A program made the translations under genes and the position numbers. From the NCBI RefSeq assembly GCF_000801105.2, contig NC_079518.1:15976800-16040799 (forward strand): DNA of 64,000 nucleotides, written 5' to 3'. Of the stretch, positions 11,614 to 22,159 are shown one piece after another; within the stretch, counting starts at the first letter, position 1; each line of letters opens with the position of its first letter. Under the pieces are notes generated by a model. That model worked only from the letters and a program-made list of their open reading frames with translations, was not told where the DNA came from and did no database searches. This DNA is from Raphanus sativus (lineage: Eukaryota > Streptophyta > Magnoliopsida > Brassicales > Brassicaceae).

Positions 11614-12467
11614 TAATCTTGTGTTTGGCCTGCTTCTTGTCATTACATTTGTACAAAGGTTTGCATCTTTCTTCATAGATTTTATTTGGAACCGCAAGAA
11701 GATCCGGTAAGGATTACTCTCTCCCTTTTCTTACTCTCAATGTTAGTGTATAAAGTAATAAACTGTGTTATGCTTTGTGGTTATGTGTTGCTTTGGATAC
11801 ACTAATACCTTTTTATAGTCTTTCTAACTGTTATTTGACTACAGCTAAATTTTAGTTCTTCCCTTTGCATCATTGCTGATGCCAAACCTTAAATTATAGC
11901 TTTTTTTATTTTCTTGGACAAATCCTTAAATTATAGCTAGCATCTGAAAAAACTTAGGCATTTCTAAATATTCTTTTCAAAAGAGATTACTGATCTTTAA
12001 ATTTAATGTTTGGAGGTGTTATATTCCAAAAAACACAACCTCAAATCTATTCAAAAGAATATATATTTTAAGTTCTTTCCATCATAGGAAAAGTAAACTA
12101 TCGATCGACTCTATTTTGACCCAAAAAAAGAAGAAGATCAGACTCTATAAAGACGTTTGTCAACCAAACTATGACTCAGTGTCTCTGTGAACAACATAGG
12201 ACGGCTAACTTGCAAGATTATCAGGTATATTTTGAGTTCGAGGCACATGTATAATTTCAAATGTTCCAAATTTTTTTAACCATCTCTACCAATTTTTTTT
12301 TTTTTAAATATGTTGCCCATATCACGTGGAGTTATCATGCATTCCATAGTCCATCAAACCCACAAAACCTTGTAATGTATTATACCATCACTGTCCCAAA
12401 AATCCATGCTTCTTCCATGAGCCATCAACATATAATACCATATCCTTTTTTGGATCGTAGATTTAGG
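11614..12467. other. Intergenic downstream of the MUSTANG gene
   Basis: The first about 200 bases probably include the 3' UTR. The rest is AT-rich with no gene, repeat or RNA that I can support. Confidence 0.4.
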
Positions 12468-14181
12468 TAGGGCTCTGGGAAAATAAATAGAATCCGAAAA
12501 TCCGAACCCAACCTCATCCGATAAAAATGAATCTGAACCAACATAAATACTGAATGAACTTTGTTTTATGGTATTTCGGGTTATTAATATTATCCTAACC
12601 GAATCCAAAATCTAAATGGATATCTAATAGAACTTGAATATTAAAAATCCCAAAAGAACTTGTACCAAACATGATCTCAATTCCTAATATGTATCTAAAA
12701 TACACAAATATATTATTGAACATCTAAAATAATTATCGATTACATAAAAATTGATGGTTGAAGGTGACAGTTGAGGTTTGAAATTTTTAGATTTTGGTTT
12801 TATTTTCATTGCGTAATGTTTTTCAATTCATGAAAATTTGGTTTTCGCTTTATGCTTTCATTTATTTGGTTTTCTTTCTATCAATAAGTATATTTATTTT
12901 TCTTTTCATTTTGAATGATCACGTTTAATGTTTTTTTCTTATTTTTGAATCGATTTTATTTATGTTTTGGTCATAAAATATGTACAAATCAAGTACTTTA
13001 AAACCGAAGAACCGATTTTATTTATGTTTTGATTACAAAGTAGGTATAAATCATGCACTTTTAAACCAAAGAATTGATTGGGACTCGAACCCAAAAGTAT
13101 ATCGGATTGTACCGGTTCTTTGAAGATTTACTAACCCGACCCAAATCCGATAGTATCCGAACGGGTCCCGAATCGAACTTTCATATAACCCGAATGAGAC
13201 TGATTTTGATAAACCCAAAAAACCGAACTCCGATTGGATAAAAGCGAAACCCGATTGGAACCCCGAATGTCTTAGTCTAATCCTTCCTCTTTTGAAGCAA
13301 ATAAAGATATATCGAAGAAAAAGTCTTTTCCAGATGATATAAAATTAGAATGTAGGTATTTTATTTGGCACCTGCGATTCGATCCGGATCAGAATGTAGA
13401 CTATTTATTTGGGATCCAATGTGATTAGATTATTATACTACTCCACAGATCAGAATATCCGGATCTAATCCACGTATATTTTTTAATATATTCGTCTCAT
13501 CTTATCTATATTTTCACCTGCGTTATTTAAAACGCATAATACTTAAAAAAAAAATTAGTTAGTTAAATTTTTAAAAAAGTATTATGCGTTTTAAATAACG
13601 CAGGTGAAAATATAGATAAGGTGAGACGAGTATATTAGAAAATATATGTGGATTAGATCCGGTTTTTTAAACGCATAATAAACCGGTCTGATTTTTACTT
13701 TTTGCAGATAAATTTTTCTTTATGAAAGTTAAATTTTGGGTTTTCAAAATATAATATGTTTAATTTGTATTTCTCTTTTTTTTCAAGACTAAAATAAGTT
13801 AACATTTTGGAATATATTTAATAATAATTATAAATTTAATTAGTAAGTTCAACTATAAAATTATATAATAATCTATAAGATTTTACTCTAGTAAAAACAT
13901 GAAATATCTTAAATTAAAATTCATTTACAAGGTTAAAAAAATTCATGTATGGTGATATATTCTGTTAATAATTAAGTAAGAACCATATTATCCTTATTAA
14001 AGTATCTAGAAATAGTTAAAAATTTGAGTTGCATAGATCGCTAGGCAAAAATTTTTTTTTATGATGTTTATGTTATAGTAAGTCAATTCGGTATTTATGT
14101 CGGATTTGAATCGGTTCAAATTCATTTTTATCGGATCGGGTTCGGTTCAGATTTTGGATTCGGTTTATTTGCCAAGTCCTA
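12468..14181. mobile_element. 1.7-kb element with long imperfect terminal inverted repeats
   Basis: The left end starts TAGGGCTCTGGGAAAATAAA. The right end, reverse-complemented, starts TAGGACTTGGCAAATAAAC. Both continue for about 100 bp in a common pattern of CCGAACC-type motifs and share ATCCGATAAAAATGAAT. The TAGGG-CTGGG start and these motifs suggest a non-autonomous hAT-like element. I found no matching 8-bp duplication and no transposase. It holds the hairpin at 13459-13662. Confidence 0.55.
13459..13662 (+). repeat. 86-bp near-perfect inverted repeat (hairpin)
   Basis: The left arm is 13459-13544 and the right arm 13577-13662, with a 32-nt AT-rich loop. The arms begin CCGGATCTAATCCACG and end CGTGGATTAGATCCGG apart from one transition. 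I count four differences in 86 positions, all transitions that become G-U pairs in a plus-strand transcript. It could be a foldback MITE nested in the larger element. A further TTAAACGCATAATA sits just past the right arm. Confidence 0.85.
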
Positions 14182-14558
14182 GGAAGGATGCTTAGGCTAG
14201 TGCCCAAACTGAGTCTAATGAATAATAATCTCAACTTGGTGTACATTGGTTAAATGTTACGGTATCATGCTTAAGATCCAATCCATTTCTGACAAGATCA
14301 AAGAAAGAAGCCAATGAGAAAGCTCCACGTATGTGGAATTGTGGATGGAGATAGTTGATAAATGTGAGTGGGACAACAATCAAATGCATTCGTCGAGATA
14401 AATCTCTCCCTCATCTTTTGTGGTACCCAATCAATCCCCTCGACTTTGTCTCAGTCACGTCGCTTCCTCATTTATCTTCGGATCTCTATAGAGCGAAGAC
14501 GTGCTTCTCTGATTGATTCTTTGATTGTAAATTGATTTTGCGATCAGGTAGAGCGAGT
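14182..14558. other. PAP26 promoter and leader region
   Basis: This stretch separates the inverted-repeat element from the PAP26 start codon. It becomes CT-rich after about 14400, as is usual for a plant 5' leader. I could not define a phosphate-response site with confidence. Confidence 0.4.
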
Positions 14559-16717
14559 ATGAAGATTCATCATCTTCTGGTGGTAGTAGTCTCTGTGTTG
14601 TTGAGCTTAGTTTTAAACGGAGAAGGTGGGATCACAAGTAGCTACGTCCGCTCCGAATGGCCCGCCGTTGATATTCCACTCGACCACCCAGTTTTCAAAG
14701 TCCCTAAAGGCTACAACGCTCCACAACAAGTCAGTTGCTTTCATGATTTTGAATCGAGAAACTAATTAACAAACATGTGCTGATTAATTAATTTAATTAA
14801 TTAAAACAGGTGCATATAACACAAGGTGATTATGATGGAAAGGCAGTTATCATCTCTTGGGTGACTCCTGACGAGCCTGGCTCCAGCACCGTCCATTACG
14901 GCACCGTTCAGGGCAAATACGACTTTGTGGCTCAAGGCACACACTCAAACTACACTTTTTACAACTACAAGTCTGGCTACACCCATCACTGCCTTGTCTC
15001 TGGCCTCCAGGTAACTAACGATACAAGAACAAGATTCAGTTAGTTATATATAACTACACTCAAATGCCAATTTATTAATATATACCTTTTTGTCTGTGGT
15101 GGAACAATTAGTATGATACAAAGTACTATTACAAGATCGAAAGTGGTGAATCTTCTAGGGAGTTTTGGTTTGTGACACCACCACATTTACATCCAGATGC
15201 TTCTTACAAGTTTGGTATCATAGGTATGTCACTCTCTCAAATGGATCTTCTGCTTTCTACCGCTGCTATTTCTGATAATAAGATTCATTTTGTAGGCGAC
15301 CTGGGCCAAACGTTCAACTCCTTGTCCACGCTGGAACACTACATGAGGAGTGGAGCTCAAGCTGTGTTATTCCTTGGAGATCTCTCTTACGCTGACAGGT
15401 ATCAGTATAACGACGTTGGTATCAGATGGGATACTTGGGGCCGTTTTGTGGAGCGAAGTACCGCTTATCAACCCTGGCTCTGGTCTGCTGGCAATCACGA
15501 GATCGATTACATGCCTTACATGGTGAATATATACTATTTCTTGAGAGTCATCTTAGTGTTGTAACTTGTCACTCTACTCAGGTTTTGGCTCTTCTGTCTT
15601 TTTTTTACAGGGGGAAGTGACACCTTTCAAGAATTACCTTGAGCGTTACACTACCCCATACTTGGCTTCAAAAAGCAGTGATCCTCTGTGGTATGCTGTT
15701 AGGCGTGCCTCCGCTCATATCATTGTCCTCTCCAGTTATTCTCCTTTCGGTAAATAACATCATCCCCTGCTTCTAACACTGTCTGTCTTATAAATAAAAA
15801 AGGTGAGTGAGTTGACACACTTGTGTTTCTGATGTGTTGTTACAGTGAAGTATACACCACAGTGGAGATGGCTTGATGAAGAGTTCAAAAGAGTTGACAG
15901 GGAGAAAACTCCATGGCTAATTGTTCTGATGCATGCCCCTATATACAACAGTAACGAAGCACACTTCAAGGAGGGTGAAAGCATGCGAGCAGCTTTTGAG
16001 GATTGGTTTGTCGAATACAGAGTCGATGTTATCTTTGCTGGACATGTTCATGCCTACGAGAGATCGGTACTTGCTATCATTTAACATCTACTCTCCATAG
16101 ATATATTTTTTTTTATTATATGCTTCATTGTAAAATCTTTGTTTTTTATAATCAGTACCGAGTATCAAATGTGCGGTATAATGTGTCAAGTGGAGATCGT
16201 TTCCCGGTTCCAGATACCTCAGCTCCTGTTTATATCACAGTTGGAGACGGAGGAAATCAAGAAGGTCTTGCCGGAAGGTGAGTGACTTGAACAAATCTAA
16301 CAATGATCCTTGGAATAAGATCTAAGAACTAGATACAGTAGACGTAGAGCTAAGACTAAGATTTGAACCGCTGATGGTCTTTTGGTTGCAGGTTTAGGGA
16401 ACCACAGCCAGATTACTCTGCATTTAGAGAAGCTAGCTACGGGCACTCCACTCTGGACATAAAAAACCGAACACATGCGATATACCACTGGAACCGCAAT
16501 GATGATGGGAAGAAAGTAGCAACAGATGAGTTTGTGTTATACAACCAGTACTGGTGAGTTTTGCTATTTCACCTTTAACTAAAGCTTTAGGTAACTACAT
16601 AGAAACAGAGCTAAGTGAAAAAAAAATGTGCATGCATGCAGGGGAAAGAACATTAGACGGAGAAAGCTGAAGAAGCATTATATCAAGAGTGTTATGGTTG
16701 ACTGGATTGCCAGTTGA
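14559..16717 (+). CDS. PAP26: Purple acid phosphatase PAP26, complete
   Basis: Nine exons join in frame: 14559-14729, 14810-15010, 15112-15223, 15296-15522, 15611-15749, 15846-16066, 16156-16277, 16392-16553 and 16642-16717. The product has 476 residues against about 475 for Arabidopsis PAP26. A hydrophobic signal peptide covers about the first 20 residues. All seven metal ligands are present in the usual five motifs: Asp163 (GDLG), Asp190 and Tyr193 (GDLSY), Asn228 (GNHE), His313 (VLMH), and His350 and His352 (GHVH). PAP26 is a dual-targeted vacuolar and secreted phosphatase that recycles and scavenges phosphate. The gene converges on GUS3 copy 1, with 401 bases between stop codons. The start was chosen as the first ATG leading directly into the signal peptide; an in-frame ATG nine codons upstream lies in the leader. 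Confidence 0.95.
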
Positions 16718-17118
16718 TTTGCTTACTAAAGTATAGGCGAAGATATTCGTCCAACTCTTTACTCTTTTTCTACCAGATCTTGATTACTTATAATATTGTT
16801 TGTGCTTATTCATCCATGAAATTTAATATTCTAATAAGACATAAACTAGCTAAAACATATATACTTGCCTGTAACAGTTGTAGAGCCAGTGATGTGCTCA
16901 GAAGTTTAAGCTTAATGTATTCAAGCAAGTGCACATCAAAATGCAATTAGTATAGTTAGAAATTATATTTTTTTCAAAGAAAGAGAAGGCTTTGGAAATT
17001 ATTTCATTGCATTTATTTGGTCTATAAAGTTTATTATGAAAGATAGGTACACTTTTTTTTATTTTCTAATCAAATAATTGAATGGAGCCATCTTAAAAGT
17101 CCAACAAGCAGCAGCTCT
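16718..17118. other. Convergent spacer between PAP26 and GUS3 copy 1
   Basis: It carries the 3' flanks of both genes. From about 17000 the sequence matches the flank of GUS3 copy 2 (about 24250 on), so the left edge of the tandem duplication falls here. Confidence 0.6.
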
Positions 17119-19933
17119 CTAAGCACATGCAGGCACAACAACGTTCGGCATATGCACAAACACGATGGAGTATGGAGCTATTGTTATTGGCTCTGCTGAG
17201 TTTACATGTATCGGTTCCAGTGGAGGTATGTCACCTGCCGAATTAACCTGCAGTGCATTACCGTTGAGTAGCATAGTCCGGCTGTGTAGATCTCCATCCT
17301 TTGCTGTCAAATGGTACTCTTCTCTTTGGGTTTCACCATTAGAGTCCCAAGGTAGCTGGGAAGTCGCTACTATTTTCCTGTGTCTTAGACTGAAAGTGTT
17401 ATTTAGCTCTACCTTGGCCACAACTGTTGTAGTGTTGTCAAGGTTCATCAGTAAAACTGTGATCCCTTTCTGCATCATGAAAACTTTATTGTTACCCATC
17501 AGAAGAAATAATATGTTTTTTCGAGTTACATATATATGGAAACTCTGATTTACCGATGGTCTTGCACAATGAGTGTATGAACGTATCTTCTTTGTTCCGG
17601 AAAAGCTTGTGAACAGTACCTTTCTTCCCATAAGTCGTCGCCAAATCAGAGCACTGTAATTTGTTGACAAGTAGTTAGGATGAAAATTTTCAAATTTATT
17701 CTAGTGACAGGGCCAAGTTTCATCTTATATATTAGTTGTACCTGTAATAGTCAGGGTTGGGAGTGAAATTAGTAGTATTCAGCAGGCCATAGTTTCCTCC
17801 GATTAGAGACTGTCTACAATATGTTTTCGTATCATAAACTGATGACATACCAAGCTGGTCCAGGTACCTACCATCGTGCAATTTAATATCATTTTTTAGT
17901 AAAAGTCAAGTTTATATTCTGCTGGTATGGTGTCCTTTTCTTACCAGAAACTATAAACGAAAGCATTAGAGACAAGGTTACGCCCGCTGTTGTAGGCGCC
18001 ACCAGCCTCACCAACCCACGCCACAGCCTTTGTTGAGGATTTGTTGATTATGTTCTTTAGCCTGCGGAACGTTGCCTCTTGGTCCAGGTACGAAGGGTTT
18101 AGAATCTTTTCTATCAGATGCTGGTCCATTCCTAATCCATCGAAATTGTAGTTTTTTTTTTCTTCCATTTAGGTGTGATAATAAGGGAAATGATGAAGAA
18201 GCTGCTTGATGATGTGAAGCCTTTACCTGAACCGAGATCGTAGATGTGATGAGTGGTGGCATTGAGAGAGTCTCCAGCTTTGTTCAAGTATTCTGTGAAC
18301 CAAGCAGCGTCAAAGAAACCACCAGGGCCTATCACCAGTGGCATGGGACTCACATCCTTATACACCCGGTTCACAATGTTTCGAAGAGCTATGGTGTCCG
18401 TAGCGTACTGACTTGCTGCAATTCTTGTACCAACACCACTTCCACACAGCTCATTGCCTATAGAGAATTATAAAAAAAAAAAAGCTTAGTGATCTAAAGA
18501 GATTTGATCTCTTGCTTATTATGCATATTGTCATATCAGGTGACTTACCGAGCTCCCAACCATCGACCGTGTGGTTGTTCTGTACTATATATCGGATGAA
18601 TGATTCAGCATTGGTGTAGTCCCAGGCACCTACGGCTTCACCATTGGGTTGTATGCTCCGCCCAGAGAGTGCATTCAGCCCGAAGATGACTTTAGCTCTG
18701 ATTCAGACCACACAAGAATGTAAGAGAGAGAGTTGAAAGAAAAAAAAAAGAGAATTTAAAGGTTACCCGGTTTTGTTAAAGAAGGCATTAAGCTGGTTCC
18801 ATCGGTGCCTAGACAGACATCCTTGTGTGTAGCCAAAGAGAAGGGAAGTGTTTTGGGTGAAAGGAAGACAAGGCTGTTGATGATGTGCTGTCTCATATAC
18901 CACCAAGTCTTGTAGTGTTCCTCCTATTCTTATTTTCAGTGGAGCGAATTCTGTATTTTTTTTTAAAATTGAAAATTTTCAAATTTTTTGAACATTTAAG
19001 ATTTAGAATTATCAGAGACGTGATGTGATTACTTACCTCTGATTGCATTCTGAAAAATAGTGTTGTTCAGGTCCTGCAAGAAGATCAACATATATCCAAG
19101 TTACACTAGGCTTCATTTTCAGTACTAAAATGGCATTGGATTTGGACCTTGGTACATAATGATATTTGACTTCACGTTCCATAAATGGTAAAAGAGTCAT
19201 AAATGGAGTTTTATAATTTCTACAAATGTTCTTTTATGTTTTATTCATTCCATTTCTAAAAGAAACAAACAAACAAAAAAATCAACACAAAGAACAGAAA
19301 AACACCACATCAAGATCTTAGCTAATAGCCTGCAGATATATGGTTCCCAGAGATAAAAGTTAATCACCCAACATCCCCAAAACATGAGAAAGAAAAACTG
19401 TAAATCCACCTCTTAAAGCTATACTAGCTCAACATACAGAGTAAACGTCTACCAAACAAAATAAAATAAACCTCTAGTGTTTTGTTTCTTGGTAAAAGAT
19501 TTTCAACAAAAAGTAAATTGTATTTGCTAAATTCGGAGTGCCTAACAAATGCATTGCTGTTACACCGACTAAAAATACACGTGAAGTGTTTTTTCTTTTT
19601 CTTTTGTTCTTTTTCTTTTAAAGATGTAGCACAAGTTGCATTGTTTTCGCCGGAAACAAAATGAAAAAAAAGAAATGTAAAAGAGAGGGAGAAGAAAACC
19701 AGGTTAAGAATCGAAGCATGGTTCCAAGCACAAGTTCCGTAGTCACATTTCTGAGACGGCCACCAATCCAAAGTGGCGCAGATGAAGTCTTCGTCTACTG
19801 TTCCCACGGCCTCTTCTCCGTACACAAACACCGTTCCTTTCACTTCTACGGCCGAGCTTACGGCGGTCTTGTCCGAAAACCGGAACACCCAAAGGAATAA
19901 AACTATCACCAATATTATTTGACGACAACCCAT
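17119..19933 (-). CDS. GUS3: GUS3-like heparanase-family glucuronidase (GH79), copy 1
   Basis: Nine exons join in frame: 19933-19700, 19073-19037, 18950-18767, 18697-18549, 18457-18227, 18131-17945, 17867-17742, 17653-17554 and 17469-17119. The product has 532 residues, against about 536 for Arabidopsis GUS3. A signal peptide occupies about residues 1-28. The GH79 acid/base is Glu204 (LGNELCG) and the nucleophile Glu320 (WVGEAGG). The C-terminus ends in the family's VVVPACA. Plant GUS enzymes are secreted or vacuolar beta-glucuronidases thought to trim arabinogalactan glycans. Compared with copy 2, exon 6 is one codon shorter and exon 9 five codons shorter. No stop codon or frameshift was found, so both copies look functional. 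Confidence 0.94.
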
Positions 19934-19978
19934 TTTTCTCTTCCTTATTTTTATAAGAAAATGGGATCTGGTTTGGTG

Positions 19979-19992
19979 TTTTTATATATATG
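19979..19992 (-). promoter_or_regulatory. TATA box of GUS3 copy 1
   Basis: The minus strand reads TATATATAAA about 48 bases before the ATG. The same box sits before copy 2, so the duplication carried the core promoter with the gene. Confidence 0.5.
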
Positions 19993-20048
19993 CAAATGGA
20001 AGACAGAGACCTTACTGAAAAAGTGAAAATTGTTTTAATTTAAGTTAT

Positions 20049-20488
20049 TTAATGGTGTAATTGGTGATCAAGTTTTGGAATACTATGAATACAAGGATTT
20101 AAAGAAAATGGAATGTCAACTAATAGAATGATGGAAGTTATGGAATAAAATAAATTGAATTAAGGAAAGAGATATTGCTATTATTTTGCTTAGTTAGTAA
20201 CATATCCTAAAAATCTACCAGAAGTGTAAATTTAAACCTTGACAGATCTTCTATTTAACTGCAATAAATAAGTTACATAATATTTAAACTTAATTATTTT
20301 TTTTTAGATTTAGTTGGATTTCATTAGACTCATTCACGATTTTTTTTTTATCATGAAAGAATTATAACCATATTCATTTTGGTTCCACATATACCACAGG
20401 AATTGATGGAATGAGAACTGTTTTTAATTCCATGCAAATGGTTATTTCTTTTGGAATCTAATGGAATAAGTTAAATACACTTACAGCC
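20049..20488. mobile_element. 440-bp insertion in the GUS3 copy 1 upstream region
   Basis: The sequence AAGTTATTTA/AGTACCTGCC is continuous upstream of copy 2 (about 27473) but is interrupted here by about 440 bases. The inserted DNA is AT-rich and non-coding. Its ends (ATGGTGTAATTGG and the reverse complement of the right end, GGCTGTAAGTG) show weak inversion, so a MITE is likely but unproven. A deletion in copy 2 is the alternative. Confidence 0.5.
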
Positions 20489-20640
20489 TAAGTACCCTGC
20501 CTTTGTTGTTTGAGTTGTTTACTTGACCTTTTTCATAAAGTAAAATACATAAAAAGATGATCTAATTAATAAAGTATATTGAGCCAAAATATTAATTAAA
20601 ATAAAGTATACAAATCTACCTGCACAACCTTGATATATTA

Positions 20641-21616
20641 TCTCTATTATTAAAATAGAAGTACACTTATAAAATGCCCCTAAGTTTTCAATATTATTTA
20701 CAATGGTATGCCACTGAGCATTTAATTAATCTTCATTTATTAATGTTTGTTTTTTCAGTTATTTAATGTGTGTTTCCTAAATTTTTTTTTGTCTTTTTTC
20801 TGTTTAGTTAATGCATTTCCAAAATCAAATTCTATTTAATGTGTGTTACCTTTTATGATTTTTGTCTTTTTTGTTTAATTAATACATTCCCAAAATCGAA
20901 TTCGTAATAAATAAAAGTTTGGCAACAATAATTAATAAACCTAACTTATATTATTCATTATTTTTTCCTATGTTTTATATATGTGTTTGTGTTTGCAAAC
21001 AATTAATAAATATAGCTTTGAATGTTTAATGAAGAATATTATTTATAAATATGTAATTATATTTTTATTATTTATTAGTAATAACTAAAAATACAGTCAC
21101 ATTAACTAATTAAATTTTTCAAAAAATTCTATACTTTTCAAAAAATTTGCTAACATGATTTAAAATATTTTCACAGTGCATGCACCTTCTCTATTTTGAA
21201 AAATATTGATACAACTATACAAACCGACTATTCTATGGAATAAATTGTCTATAATTTTTTTATTTTCTTACAAATGTTATAACTAATGTATCAATTTTTA
21301 ATACTATACTAACTCATATTTGTATATGTTTTCTACTTTTGATTCAAAAATTATATTTTTAGGTATTTTATACATAAATATAATTATACAAATGTTTGAT
21401 TTGTTTGCATGATCTAATTTTACAAATGTTTGATTTGTTTATATGATGTCCAATAAATATTGGTCATGTAATTTACTGTAGAACGCAAAAAAATTATTTG
21501 ATGTAATTAAGTACATTGTTATTTTTAAATATGTTATATTAGTATATATATTGGAAACCATATATAATATTTAATATAAACAAAAAAATGAAAATTCACA
21601 CCCGCTCGAGATCTAG
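20641..21616 (+). mobile_element. Non-autonomous Helitron, 976 bp
   Basis: The 5' end is TCTCTATTATTAAAATAGAA and the 3' end is CCCGCTCGAGATCTAG, both typical of Brassicaceae Helitrons. It sits between A (20640) and T (21617). The region upstream of GUS3 copy 2 has the uninterrupted site (27625/27626), which fixes the boundaries. No RepHel coding sequence is present. Confidence 0.9.
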
Positions 21617-22030
21617 TTGCTTAATATTTTGCTAACATGCAAAAGGGTTACACCAAATCAAACTCTTAATAAAGCCAAAATAGAAAGGAGATAGACTAAC
21701 CACCCTAGATTACGAATCATGCGAAAGGGATGTTTAATCTAATAACTACTCGTGGCCTGGTGGTGCGAGCATGGGTCAGTGACCAATACTCGCTTAGTTG
21801 CACCGAATCACACCAAACAACCAGCATTGCCTTCTTTTTTTTTCTCTCAACTGGAACTTGTATTATAGGCATTGAAATAATCTGGTTTCAATATCAAAAC
21901 CTGCAAGCCAAGCACCTCAACGTAGAGGGCAACTCAATTGTCATTACAACGCAACTCAAAATTAAGAAGATGGATAAATTCTCGCATTATCAAAAAGTTT
22001 ACATATATACGACTGAAAAAGGTCAAGCAA
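21617..22030 (+). repeat. Repeat family R1, copy 1
   Basis: Contains the core TGGCCTGGTGGTGCGAGCAT, shared with four other places (about 27773, 34159, 37403 and 38230), followed by a poly-T tract and CAACTGGAAC. This copy is part of the GUS3 duplication unit, matching about 27640-28190. Confidence 0.6.
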
Positions 22031-22159
22031 AGTCAATTATTTTTAATTTTCAAAAAAAAAAAAAGTCAATTATTTTTTCCAAAGCTATTTACTTACTTGC
22101 TTTCGTTGAGTTGTTATTTGGCCTTTCACAAAGTTGTTATTAGTAGCAGTGGTGGAATC

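Noticed and set aside
17165..17548. 127-codon plus-strand frame over GUS3 copy 1, and its counterpart at 24415-24774
   Set aside because: Antisense to GUS3 exon 9; present in both copies only because the gene is duplicated.
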